A stretch of DNA of 60,241 nucleotides from an uncultured Acidobacteriota bacterium (GTDB lineage: Bacteria > Acidobacteriota > Terriglobia > Terriglobales > Acidobacteriaceae). This document shows positions 13,980 to 23,032 of the stretch, one piece after another. The position numbers were made by a program, and so were the translations under genes. The notes beneath the pieces were generated by a model that saw nothing but the letters and a program-made list of their open reading frames with translations, made no database searches and was not told where the DNA came from. Each line of letters begins with the position of its first letter. Position 1 is the first letter of the stretch. The stretch is taken from positions 1-60,241 of the forward strand of contig CAILAZ010000117.1 in assembly GCA_903832295.1 (NCBI GenBank). Reading direction: 5' to 3'.

Positions 13980-14453
13980 ATGCTAGAAGACCTTTCCAGT
14001 ATTCACGATGATATGCACGCCTTCACCCAGGGGTTGGGGCTGCGGCGTTTCCACGGATACATTCCGGATGAGATGCCTAGTGTGCTCTGGGACGGCGATG
14101 ACGTCACCGAGAGTTGGAAAGATTTTGTTGAACTGGCTCGCGCCTCTGGGGCGCCTTTTCTAACCATGAACTCGGTGCAACTTGAGGCCGATGACGTGGA
14201 CTTCCTGCTGTCAGAGCTTCGCCGTTCCAGCTTCAGCCGTGAAGAAGACATGGAAACTGCCCGCCAGTTGCGCTCTTACTTCGGGCGTATCGGGTTCATT
14301 CAACTGGGCTTCCCCTACCAGGGCGTCATGTTTCTGTGCGAACTCTCCACCGAGTGGTATGAAGGCTACAAGGCCTTGCAGGAGATGGCGGACGACCTCG
14401 GCGGCATTATGATCGACGGCTCCACGGATGGTTCTGACGAGGACGAGCGCTGA
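13980..14453 (+). CDS. Conserved-looking acidic protein of unknown function, upstream of recJ
   Basis: A 157-residue, strongly acidic protein (C-terminus GSTDGSDEDER). The pattern HGYIPDEMPSVLWDGDD, FLTMNSVQLEADDVDFLL and IGFIQLGFPYQGVMFLCEL suggests a compact alpha/beta domain, but I do not recognise it. There is no signal peptide. It ends 2 bp before the recJ GTG start, so it is the first gene of the recJ operon. An ATG at codon 12 (MHAFTQG) is an alternative start. Confidence 0.7.
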   Translation: MLEDLSSIHDDMHAFTQGLGLRRFHGYIPDEMPSVLWDGDDVTESWKDFVELARASGAPFLTMNSVQLEADDVDFLLSELRRSSFSREEDMETARQLRSYFGRIGFIQLGFPYQGVMFLCELSTEWYEGYKALQEMADDLGGIMIDGSTDGSDEDER

Positions 14454-14455
14454 AC

Positions 14456-16243
14456 GTGCGCTGGGATCGCCGGACGTGGGAAAGCGTGGATGGCCGGAGT
14501 TCCTCAACCACTGCGCGGATGCTGTCCGCAGCCATGGACATTTCTGAAATCGTCGCCGAGTTGCTGGTGGCGCGTGGCGTCACATCCGTAGAGCAAGCCC
14601 ACCGTTATCTTCATCCTTCACTCGACCAACTGCACGATCCGTTTGAAATGCTCGGCATGGCGAAGGCCGTTGCGCGGCTGGAACACGCGATTGCAAAGCG
14701 CGAGCCGATCCTGATCTACGGCGACTATGACGTGGACGGAACGATGGCGACAGTCATCCTGAAGACAGCAATTGAACTTCTGGGTGGGCAATGCGACTTC
14801 CACGTCCCACACAGGTTGCTGGAAGGCTACGGAATGCGTGACGAGGTGATCGAACGCGCCGCAGCCAGCGGGGTTCGGCTGATTATCAGCGTTGACACCG
14901 GGATTCGAGCCTTTGCCGCCGCCGAGACAGCCGAAAGAGCTGGAGTGGACCTGATCGTAACCGACCACCACCTGGTAGCTCAGTCAGAAGGCGTACCGAA
15001 GGCACTTGCGGTGCTCAATCCAAATCAGTCCGACTGTTCATATCCATGCAAGCATTTGTGCGGAGCCGGCGTGGCTTTCAAGGTTGCGCAGGCTTTACTG
15101 GAGCGGGCAGGACGCGCACGGCTGGTTCCTTCGTTTCTGAAAGTCGTGGCGATTGCGACGATCGCCGACTCGGTGCCCCTGACTGGCGAAAACCGTGTCT
15201 TTGTCTCGCTTGGGCTGGAAGGCTTGCGCAAGGTAGTGAATCCGGGACTCAGCGCACTGCTGGAGGTCTGCGAGCTCAAACACGGACGCCCGCTCAGCAC
15301 GACTGAGGTGGCCTTCCGTATCGCTCCGCGCATGAACGCCGCGGGACGAATGGATGTGGCCAGGGATGTAGTGGAATTGTTCACCGTGAAGGAGCCTGCA
15401 CGCGCCCGCGAACTTGCGCTGCGACTCAACGAACTGAATTCCGCGCGTCAGCAGGAGGAACAACGAATTTCTGAAGCGGTGTTGCTCCAGGTGGAAGGGA
15501 GTGAAGAACTCGGCAGAAGTGCCTGCCTGGTTGTGGACGGGGAAGGCTGGCATCGCGGAGTCATTGGCATTTGTGCCTCGAGGGTGGTGGATCGTTTTGC
15601 CCGGCCCGCGCTGGTGATTTCGCGTGATGGCGACGAGGCCCATGGTTCGGGGCGGTCAATTCCTGGATTTCATTTACTGGACGCCTTGGAGTCCACTCCG
15701 GAGTTATTTCTCCGCTTTGGCGGCCATGCGCACGCGGTCGGATTTGCGATGCGCTCGGAACATGTTCCAGAACTGCGCCGGCGGATCAACGAATACGCGA
15801 TGGCGAAACTCTCTGCCGAGGAGTTGACGCCGGTAATGGAGTTTGACGGCGAACTCACGATGGAGCAGATCACTCCGACGTTCTGGGAGCAGATGCGAGC
15901 ACTGCAACCGTTTGGGATGGGAAATCCCGAACCGCTGTTTGTGGCGCGGGGTGTGGAGATGATGGGTGAGCCCAAGGTGATGCGCGAAAAACACCTGAAG
16001 CTGAAGCTGCGGCGCTATGCAAAGGCACAGCCTGCGACCCTTGCCCGAAGCCTGGATGCCCTCGGCTGGCGCATGGCTCACCGTCTTCTGACGGAACCTC
16101 TCGCCGGGGGTGACGCTCTGGATGTGATGTTCCGAATCGAGCAGAACACGCATCCTGATTTCGGCGGCGGCTTGCAACTTGTGCTTGCAGACTACAGGCG
16201 CGCAGCGGGAGAGGTGAGTTCGGCAGTCTCGAACTCGATTTGA
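14456..16243 (+). CDS. recJ: Single-strand-specific exonuclease RecJ
   Basis: A 595-residue 5'-3' exonuclease for recombination and mismatch repair. DHH-family motifs are visible: DYDVDG (about residue 91), SVDTGI (about 145), TDHHLV (about 170, the DHH motif) and the DHHA1 region with GGHAHAVGFAM (about 420). The last 120 residues form the OB-like domain (LQPFGMGNPEPLF, KHLKLKLRR). The GTG at 14456 gives MRW, which matches how many RecJ proteins begin; an ATG at codon 22 is an alternative. It follows the 157-aa gene by 2 bp. Confidence 0.92.
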   Translation: MRWDRRTWESVDGRSSSTTARMLSAAMDISEIVAELLVARGVTSVEQAHRYLHPSLDQLHDPFEMLGMAKAVARLEHAIAKREPILIYGDYDVDGTMATVILKTAIELLGGQCDFHVPHRLLEGYGMRDEVIERAAASGVRLIISVDTGIRAFAAAETAERAGVDLIVTDHHLVAQSEGVPKALAVLNPNQSDCSYPCKHLCGAGVAFKVAQALLERAGRARLVPSFLKVVAIATIADSVPLTGENRVFVSLGLEGLRKVVNPGLSALLEVCELKHGRPLSTTEVAFRIAPRMNAAGRMDVARDVVELFTVKEPARARELALRLNELNSARQQEEQRISEAVLLQVEGSEELGRSACLVVDGEGWHRGVIGICASRVVDRFARPALVISRDGDEAHGSGRSIPGFHLLDALESTPELFLRFGGHAHAVGFAMRSEHVPELRRRINEYAMAKLSAEELTPVMEFDGELTMEQITPTFWEQMRALQPFGMGNPEPLFVARGVEMMGEPKVMREKHLKLKLRRYAKAQPATLARSLDALGWRMAHRLLTEPLAGGDALDVMFRIEQNTHPDFGGGLQLVLADYRRAAGEVSSAVSNSI

Positions 16244-16314
16244 TCTGCTATGTGCGCGAATTCGTAATCGGGGATTGGCCGGTCCGCCGGGCGCTCGCGT
16301 ACACTGGTTAGGCA

Positions 16315-18594
16315 ATGCCCGTATCGATTCCTCGCCTGCGAACCTGGTTTGCCGTGATGGCCTTGGCTATCGTGGTGATCGTTGCGGGCTTTTATTTCTA
16401 CGCACGATACCAGCTGCGACTCGCCCTCAAGAATCTGCCCGCCCGTGTTGGCATCGACATTCAACAGACGACAGAAGGTTTTTCGCTCTCCAAGAGCGAA
16501 GGCGGGCGCACGCTTTTCACCATCCATGCTTCCAAGGCCACCCAGTTCAAGCAGGGTGGACATGCTCAACTGCACGAAGTGAATATCATCGTTTATGGAC
16601 GTAAATCGGATCGCTACGACCAGATTTATGGCAACGATTTTGAGTACGATCCGCAGGCGGGGACCGTCGTTGCAAAAGGCGAGGTTCACATTGACTTGGA
16701 GGGGAACACGGAGGGCCGGAAACTGAGCGACCAGTCGCCTCCGCGCGAGATGCAGAACCCCATCCACCTGCGCACCGAGGGGTTGACCTTCAGCCAGAAG
16801 ACGGGCCTCGCAGAGACAGAAGGCATCATTGAGTTCCGGGTGCCGCAGGCCGCCGGAACAGCTCGGGGCGCAACGTATGATTCCAAGCTGAACGAATTGA
16901 CGCTGCATTCCGCCGTTGACATTCAATCAGAAGGCGCCGATCCAACGCACATTCACGCGGTGAGCGGAGCCATTACCAAGGAACCGCGAGTGCTCACGCT
17001 GGAATCTGTGCAGGTGGAGAGCAGAGAGCGCAAGCTGCTTGCAGATCACACGATCGTGGATCTGGGGGAAGATAACTCCGTGCAGCACATCTGGGCCAAG
17101 GGGAATGTCCGGGTTACAGATGCCAGCGGAATGCAAGTGCATTCGCCGCGAGCTGAGCTGAAGTTGGGCGCGAAGAATGAAGTGAACTCGGTACTGTTTT
17201 TGGGCGGGGTTGACTTTGAGTCATCCAGGCAGTCTGCCAACGGCCACTCCGGCGAGCTCCTGATGAGTTTTGTTTCCAGCGGCACCAGCCGTTCAGGCAG
17301 CACTTCGACCCGTCTGCAGACCATTTTTGCCCGCCAGGGAACGACCTTCCGCCAATCCCCGCGCGAGAACGTCAAGAATCCCCAGAGCTATACCGTGAGT
17401 TCTGACGCCATAACTTTTGCCATGGACGAGAGAAAGCTGTTGACCTCCGCGCAGACCCAGGGGCCGGGCCAACTCGTCATGGACGCCATTGGACCCAAGA
17501 GCGCTGGCGAGCAGACAACGGTTGATGCGCAACGGTTCACGGCCGATTTTGGCGAGCAAAACCATCTCCGTACCGTACACGGACTTGGCGCGGTACGAGT
17601 CATCAGTCACGTTCCCGGACAGCCTGACAAGTTCAGCACCAGTGACACGATGGTCGCCCAATTCACCCCTGCCGGGGAGATTTCGCGCCTGGTGCAGGAG
17701 GGCAACTTCCGCTTCAAGGAAGGCCAGAGTTCCAAGAATGAGCCCGGCGGGCGCACCAGCGTTGCAGATCGAGCAAGTTACTCTCCGCAGGATGACGCGC
17801 TCACCCTTCAGGGAAGTCCCCGGGTTGTCGATGGAGGCATGACCGTGACAGCCGACAGCATTCGGTTGCTGAGGCGCGGCGGAGAGGCGTTTGCCCAGGG
17901 CAACGTCAAAACCACTTACAGCGAATTGAAGCTGCAGCCCAACGGGGCATTGCTGGCGACCTCCGACCCGGTTCACGTCACCGCCCACACGATGAATGCC
18001 AAGCAGCTATCCGGGCTTGCACACTACAGCGGCGATGCGCGGCTCTGGCAGGGATCGAACATCGTTGAGGCGCAGACCATCGATTTCGATCAACTGGCCC
18101 GCACCATTGTTGCCCAGGGAGACCACAAGCGTCCGGTCAGCAGCGTCTTTCTCCAGGTGGACAGGAAAGGCAAAGCCACAACCATGCTCGTCACCGCACC
18201 CCGGTTGAGCTACGCTGACAGCGAGCGACAGGCTCGCTACTCTGGCGGAGTTATCGTGCGCGGAGAAGAGGTGGTAATGACCGCCGATCATGTCGATGTG
18301 TTCTTGAACGCCGCGAGCGCCTCACGCAGTACCGGCCCGAGCCAGTTGGACCACATCATCGCCGGCACACACGTCCTGGTGCAGCAGCAGGAGCGCCGCG
18401 CCGAAGGCGACAGGCTCGTCTATACCGCCGCAAACGGGAGCTTTGTTATGACCGGAGCCTACCCTGTGCTCAGCGATCCCGTAAACGGCACCGTTCATGG
18501 CGATTCGTTGACCTTCTACAGCCACGATGATAGGGTGGTCGTCGAGGGTAACGGCTCCTCGCGAGCCGTAACGCGCACCCACGTTTCCCACTGA
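16315..18594 (+). CDS. lptC: LPS transport protein: LptC-like anchor fused to OstA/LptA repeats
   Basis: A 759-residue protein. It has one N-terminal membrane anchor ([19 protein letters not shown], about residues 10-28), then an LptC-like part (about 40-150, with [20 protein letters not shown]). Long stretches of OstA/LptA beta-jellyroll repeats follow, recognisable by short antiparallel strands such as [15 protein letters not shown] and [18 protein letters not shown]. In Proteobacteria LptC and LptA are separate small proteins that bridge LPS across the periplasm; here one long protein may make the bridge. Its stop overlaps the lptB start by one base. Length suits acidobacterial versions, as I recall them. 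Confidence 0.8.
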   Translation: MPVSIPRLRTWFAVMALAIVVIVAGFYFYARYQLRLALKNLPARVGIDIQQTTEGFSLSKSEGGRTLFTIHASKATQFKQGGHAQLHEVNIIVYGRKSDRYDQIYGNDFEYDPQAGTVVAKGEVHIDLEGNTEGRKLSDQSPPREMQNPIHLRTEGLTFSQKTGLAETEGIIEFRVPQAAGTARGATYDSKLNELTLHSAVDIQSEGADPTHIHAVSGAITKEPRVLTLESVQVESRERKLLADHTIVDLGEDNSVQHIWAKGNVRVTDASGMQVHSPRAELKLGAKNEVNSVLFLGGVDFESSRQSANGHSGELLMSFVSSGTSRSGSTSTRLQTIFARQGTTFRQSPRENVKNPQSYTVSSDAITFAMDERKLLTSAQTQGPGQLVMDAIGPKSAGEQTTVDAQRFTADFGEQNHLRTVHGLGAVRVISHVPGQPDKFSTSDTMVAQFTPAGEISRLVQEGNFRFKEGQSSKNEPGGRTSVADRASYSPQDDALTLQGSPRVVDGGMTVTADSIRLLRRGGEAFAQGNVKTTYSELKLQPNGALLATSDPVHVTAHTMNAKQLSGLAHYSGDARLWQGSNIVEAQTIDFDQLARTIVAQGDHKRPVSSVFLQVDRKGKATTMLVTAPRLSYADSERQARYSGGVIVRGEEVVMTADHVDVFLNAASASRSTGPSQLDHIIAGTHVLVQQQERRAEGDRLVYTAANGSFVMTGAYPVLSDPVNGTVHGDSLTFYSHDDRVVVEGNGSSRAVTRTHVSH

Positions 18595-19322
18595 TGCAGA
18601 CGCTTTCCACCGAAGAGATCGGCAAAACGTATCGCGGTCGCCGCGTAGTCAATGGCGTTTCGCTTACGGTCAACCGCGGCGAAGTGGTAGGACTGCTCGG
18701 GCCGAACGGCGCCGGGAAAACCACCAGTTTCTACATGATCGTTGGACTGATTCCTCCCGACACTGGACGGGTCATGATCGGCGATTCGGACATTACAGAT
18801 GTCCCGATGTATCTGCGCGCACGCAACTACGGCATCAGCTATCTTCCGCAGGAGGCTTCGGTTTTCCGAAAGTTGAGCGTGGAGGAAAACATCCTCGCCG
18901 TTCTGGAGACGCAGAGTTCCACCTGGCAGGAGCGGCGCGGCAAGATGGAAAGTCTCCTCGACCAGCTTGGGCTGGCCCATATACGCAAGAACAAGGGCTA
19001 CGCCCTGAGCGGAGGTGAGCGCCGCAGGGTGGAGATTGCCCGTGCGCTCTGCATCAATCCAACGTTCATTCTGCTGGATGAGCCTTTCAGCGGCATTGAC
19101 CCAATTGCCGTGCTCGATCTTCAGAAGATCATCTTTGCCTTGAAAGAGAGTGGAATCGGGGTTCTCATCACGGACCACAATGTCCGGGAGACGCTCTCAG
19201 TGACCGATCGCGCCTACATTATCAATGAGGGTCGCATCTTCCGGGCCGGTACTCCAGAGCAACTCGGCAACGATCCAGAGGTTAAGAGAGTTTATCTTGG
19301 GGAAAGTTTTACCTTGGTGTAG
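18594..19322 (+). CDS. lptB: LPS export ABC transporter ATP-binding protein
   Basis: A 242-residue ATPase with Walker [10 protein letters not shown] (about residue 36), Q-loop LPQEAS, ABC signature [15 protein letters not shown] (about 140), Walker [14 protein letters not shown] and the switch His in LITDHNV. It powers extraction of LPS from the inner membrane with LptF/LptG, which are not in the window. It starts inside the stop of the LptC/OstA gene, giving tight coupling, and precedes rpoN as in many bacteria. Confidence 0.93.
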   Translation: MQTLSTEEIGKTYRGRRVVNGVSLTVNRGEVVGLLGPNGAGKTTSFYMIVGLIPPDTGRVMIGDSDITDVPMYLRARNYGISYLPQEASVFRKLSVEENILAVLETQSSTWQERRGKMESLLDQLGLAHIRKNKGYALSGGERRRVEIARALCINPTFILLDEPFSGIDPIAVLDLQKIIFALKESGIGVLITDHNVRETLSVTDRAYIINEGRIFRAGTPEQLGNDPEVKRVYLGESFTLV

Positions 19323-19434
19323 TCCCGCTCAGGGCCAAATCCTCTTCATCTGCATTTTGGCTGCCGAACCGTAATGTAGAACGCATCTTTCTAGTTTAGA
19401 ATCAGTTTGGGAAATCTCCCCCTTTTGTTGGTGC

Positions 19435-21051
19435 ATGGTATCTCTGCAAACAAAGCTGAATCTCAAAGTCACGCAGCGCCAGATCCTTACTCCAGGATTG
19501 GTGCAGATGGTCAGCGTCCTCGCGCTCAATAAGCTCGAACTCAAGGACATGATCAACGAAGAGATGGTTGAGAACCCCGTACTTGATGAGTACCTGGAGA
19601 CCGTGCCGACGATTGACGAGATTGCGGCCCGCGAAGAGCAGCGCGAGCGTGATAGCGCCGCCGCTACTGCCGAGGAGCCCAAGACAACTCCGGAAGAACG
19701 CGATCCGTTTGAGGAAGTCGATTTTGGATCGTTCTTCAACGACTATCTGGACCCAGGGTATCGCAGCAATACAGAGATTGAATCGATTGAAAAGCCGTCG
19801 TTTGAGAATTTTCTTTCCAAGCCTACAACGCTGACCGATCACCTGATGTGGCAGCTTGGCGCCATGCACGTGAAAGACGATGTGCTTGCCGCTGCCGAGC
19901 TGATCATTGGCAATCTGAGTGACGACGGCTACCTTCTGGCAAGCGATGAGGAGTTGCTGGAACTCGCCGCGGGCTCGCTGAGCGTTCTGGACGGCGGAGC
20001 CAAGCTGGAGCAGGAGTTAACCGCAGACGGAGGACAATCAGTTGTATCTCCCAAGCTGACTGCCAAGCCTGAGTCCCCTTCCAAGCCGCTGTTCGGCCGC
20101 GATGCTCTGCACGAGGCGATCGAAATCGTCCGCCAGATGGATCCGGTGGGCGTAGCTGCGCGCGACCTGCGTGAGTGCCTGCTTGCCCAGCTGAAAGACC
20201 TGATGCGCGTGCATGACGACCGGGGCGGAGAGCCGGACATGCCGGAGCTGTTGGAAGATGCCATGGTCATCGCGGACAAGCACCTCCACCTGCTGCAGAA
20301 TAAACAGATTCGCGAAATTGGCAGGGCGATGAGCAAGAGCATGGAGAGGGTCGAACGCTGCGTGGCCCTGATCCGTACGCTGGACCCGAAGCCCGGTCTG
20401 CGCTACAACATTCCTGAAACCCGCCTCATTGAGCCCGACGTCGCCATCATCAAGCAGGGTGACGAGTACCTGGTCGTCATGAACGACGATGACCTGCCGC
20501 AGCTCCGTCTTAATCCTACATACAAGAAGTTGCTGAGCAAGGATGGCAATGAGAAGGATGTGCGCACCTATGTGAAGGAGCGCTACAAGTCCGCCATCCA
20601 GCTCATCAAGAACATTGAGCAGCGCAAGCAGACAATCCTCAAGGTCTGCTATGCCATCATCGGACGTCAGGCAGAGTTTCTCGATTTCGGCATCGATTAC
20701 CTGAAGCCCATGATGATTAAGGAAGTGGCTGAAGAAATTGGAGTGCATCCCTCCACGGTCAGCCGCGCGGTCGCGAGCAAGTACGCGCACACTCCGCAGG
20801 GCGTATTCGAGTTGCGTTATTTCTTCAGCGAGAGCGTCAACGGACCTGAGGGCGGAGCTACCTCCTTGCTGATTCTCAAGCGCCGCGTCAAGAAGCTGAT
20901 CGAAGAGGAGGATCCCTCCCGTCCGCTCACCGACGAGCAGATCACGCGCATTCTGCAGTCGCAGGGAATCCAGGTTACGCGCCGTACGGTGGCAAAGTAC
21001 CGCGAGGACATGAAAATTCCCTCGACCCACCAAAGGCGTACCAAGAAATAA
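19435..21051 (+). CDS. rpoN: RNA polymerase sigma-54 factor
   Basis: A 538-residue sigma-54. Region I begins VSLQTKLNLKVTQRQILTPG and carries the Gln/Leu-rich activator-interacting part. Region II is acidic (EEQRERDSAAATAEEPKTT). The core-binding domain runs about 120-330, with an insertion near residues 180-225 (rich in Gly, Pro, Lys). The DNA-binding part has an HTH (VHPSTVSRAVASKYA) and the RpoN box TRRTVAKYRE about residue 517, with Thr in place of the first Ala of the canonical ARRTVAKYRE. It needs an AAA+ activator; none is encoded here. Confidence 0.95.
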   Translation: MVSLQTKLNLKVTQRQILTPGLVQMVSVLALNKLELKDMINEEMVENPVLDEYLETVPTIDEIAAREEQRERDSAAATAEEPKTTPEERDPFEEVDFGSFFNDYLDPGYRSNTEIESIEKPSFENFLSKPTTLTDHLMWQLGAMHVKDDVLAAAELIIGNLSDDGYLLASDEELLELAAGSLSVLDGGAKLEQELTADGGQSVVSPKLTAKPESPSKPLFGRDALHEAIEIVRQMDPVGVAARDLRECLLAQLKDLMRVHDDRGGEPDMPELLEDAMVIADKHLHLLQNKQIREIGRAMSKSMERVERCVALIRTLDPKPGLRYNIPETRLIEPDVAIIKQGDEYLVVMNDDDLPQLRLNPTYKKLLSKDGNEKDVRTYVKERYKSAIQLIKNIEQRKQTILKVCYAIIGRQAEFLDFGIDYLKPMMIKEVAEEIGVHPSTVSRAVASKYAHTPQGVFELRYFFSESVNGPEGGATSLLILKRRVKKLIEEEDPSRPLTDEQITRILQSQGIQVTRRTVAKYREDMKIPSTHQRRTKK

Positions 21052-21113
21052 TTTCCTTGCTTTTGCAGGCTCCTAACACTGGCAGTGCTTCTCCACATCT
21101 GATATAACCAAAC

Positions 21114-21145
21114 GCCCACGGTACTTTTTCCGTGGGCTGGTTTTT
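21114..21145 (+). terminator. Terminator after rpoN
   Basis: GCCCACGG (21114-21121) pairs with CCGTGGGC (21130-21137) and is followed by TGGTTTTTA. It separates rpoN from hpf. Confidence 0.8.
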
Positions 21146-21210
21146 AGTTCGGGAATGTATTCGATCCCGGCGCAGGAAAGCGGTGGAAAGGTCCAAGGAG
21201 GAGAAATCGA

Positions 21211-21804
21211 ATGAACGTGGATTACACCGGTAGGCAATTCGACATCACTCCCAAGATTCGCAAGGAAGTGGAAGCTGGACTGGCGAAGCTTGTAAAGATA
21301 GTGGGCGAAAACTGCAGCAGCAAGGTCATTCTCACAGCGGAAAAGCAGCGCCGCATCGCCGAGATCACAGTGACGCGGCGGACAAAGACGCTGGTTGGGC
21401 ACGGGGAAGCCACGGATGTTCTCGTCGCCATCGACGAGGCTCTTGGCCATATTGAGAAGCAGGCGCTCAAGCTGAACACCCGCAAGCGCGACGTGAAGCG
21501 GGCTGTAAAGGCAACTTGGAAGCGCGAGGCTCCCGAGCCGGAACCGCCCGTCGCGGTCGGTGCCAAAGGCGTCACCGCAGTTCCGGTGGTGGTGCATAAA
21601 TTCCCGGCCAAGCCGAAGATGACCGAAGCCCACCTGGTGAGGAGCCAGGAATCCGTGGCGATCCAGCCCATGACCATCGAGGAAGCGGTGAAGGAGTGTG
21701 AATTCCGGGACCGGGGCGTATTCATCTTCCGGGATAAGAAGGGCATCGTGCGCGTGCTGCATCGCCGCAAGGATGGCAAGCTTGAACTGATTGAAGTCCC
21801 ATAA
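21211..21804 (+). CDS. hpf: Ribosome hibernation promoting factor, long form
   Basis: A 197-residue long-form HPF. The N-terminal S30AE/YfiA domain (about residues 1-100) starts MNVDYTGRQFDITPKIRKEV and includes KVILTAEKQRRIAEITVT. A linker follows (about 105-140), then the C-terminal dimerisation domain with MTIEEAVKECEFRDRGVFIF and LELIEVP. Long HPF dimerises 70S ribosomes into 100S particles in stationary phase. AAGGAGGAG precedes the ATG by 7 bp. It sits downstream of rpoN as in Proteobacteria. Confidence 0.93.
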   Translation: MNVDYTGRQFDITPKIRKEVEAGLAKLVKIVGENCSSKVILTAEKQRRIAEITVTRRTKTLVGHGEATDVLVAIDEALGHIEKQALKLNTRKRDVKRAVKATWKREAPEPEPPVAVGAKGVTAVPVVVHKFPAKPKMTEAHLVRSQESVAIQPMTIEEAVKECEFRDRGVFIFRDKKGIVRVLHRRKDGKLELIEVP

Positions 21805-21944
21805 TTTGAGCGTGCGCGCCTTGCTCTTCCATGGCGAAGGGCAGGGCGCCTGACGTCCGCGCTCCCCATCGCAGCAGTCGTCGGCTTGTTCTGGAGCGCG
21901 GGTTGCCACTTTCACCGGCTGTATTCTGCTGTTAAATTACTCAC

Positions 21945-22889
21945 ATGCCCCGTAAGCCTAAGAAAGCCGCTTCCAGCAAAGTGCCTGAACCCCTGCATCC
22001 AGAATTGGAGTTGGAGCGCAAGACCGCGGCTCCTCGGGCCAAGCTGGTGATGATCACTGGGTTGAGCGGCTCTGGAAAAATCACGGCGCTGAAGGTTTTT
22101 GAGGATATGGGCTACTACTGCGTGGATAATCTTCCTGCAGAGTTGATTCCCAGCTTCGCCCAGCTCATCCAGGACACGCGCGACAACAAGAACGCCGCCA
22201 TCGTTGTCGATATCCGTGAAGGAAGCCGGTTGGAGCAACTCCCGGCTATTATCGCCGATTTGAAGAAGCGGCTCGATGTAACCCTGATCTACCTGGACAC
22301 CAGCGACAAAGTTCTGGTGCGCCGGTTCAGCGAAACCCGCCGCCCGCATCCGCTCGGATCAGCTTCTTCGGTGCCGACCTCCATCACCAGCGAGCGCCGC
22401 CGTCTGGAGCAGATCCGCAACATCGCCGATCTGGAGATCGACACATCCAAATTCAACGTTCACGAACTGCGGACCCATCTCGTAGAGCTCTTCAAGAGTG
22501 CCGGGGAGGAACGCCAACCGCTCCTTGTTTCGACCCTCAGCTTCGGCTTCAAAAACGGTGTCCCGGAGAGCGCGGACCTTGTCTTTGACGTGCGCTTTCT
22601 GCCAAATCCCCACTTCATCCCGGAATTCCGTCCCTATACCGGCAAGCATCCGCAGGTGGCAAAGTACATCCGTTCTTTCCCGCAGACGCAGGAGTTCATC
22701 GCCAAGGTGATGGACATGCTCCTGTTCCTGCTGCCACATTACGTTGCGGAAGGGAAGAGTTACCTGACCATCGGCTTTGGCTGCACCGGCGGCCAGCACC
22801 GCTCGGTCTTTATGGCTGAGGAGATCAAGAAGCGGCTCATCAAGGCCGGATATCGCGTCAAGGTCGAGCATCGTGACAGCCCCCGATAG
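21945..22889 (+). CDS. rapZ: RNase adapter protein RapZ (P-loop), atypical Walker A
   Basis: A 314-residue protein. The N-terminal P-loop kinase-like domain has GLSGSGKITALKVFEDMG, followed by YYCVDNLPAELIP and VVDIREGSRL. The C-terminal domain has the family motif IGFGCTGGQHRSVFMAEEI. RapZ binds small RNAs or glucosamine-6-phosphate and guides RNase E in Enterobacteria; elsewhere its role is open. The Walker A residue after GK is Ile, where Ser or Thr normally binds Mg-nucleotide, so nucleotide binding may be altered. ptsN, usually between hpf and rapZ in Proteobacteria, is absent. Confidence 0.9.
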   Translation: MPRKPKKAASSKVPEPLHPELELERKTAAPRAKLVMITGLSGSGKITALKVFEDMGYYCVDNLPAELIPSFAQLIQDTRDNKNAAIVVDIREGSRLEQLPAIIADLKKRLDVTLIYLDTSDKVLVRRFSETRRPHPLGSASSVPTSITSERRRLEQIRNIADLEIDTSKFNVHELRTHLVELFKSAGEERQPLLVSTLSFGFKNGVPESADLVFDVRFLPNPHFIPEFRPYTGKHPQVAKYIRSFPQTQEFIAKVMDMLLFLLPHYVAEGKSYLTIGFGCTGGQHRSVFMAEEIKKRLIKAGYRVKVEHRDSPR

Positions 22890-23032
22890 AGCGCCCATTC
22901 TGTCTATCCCGGGATTGAATTTTGGCCATCGGTAATCGCTGGTGGCCTGTTTTCGTATCCCTGCTTCCAGTAGAATCAAAACTTGAACCCCAATCTTCCA
23001 TCCCGGGTGGCCAGCCATCCCATGAGTAGTTC

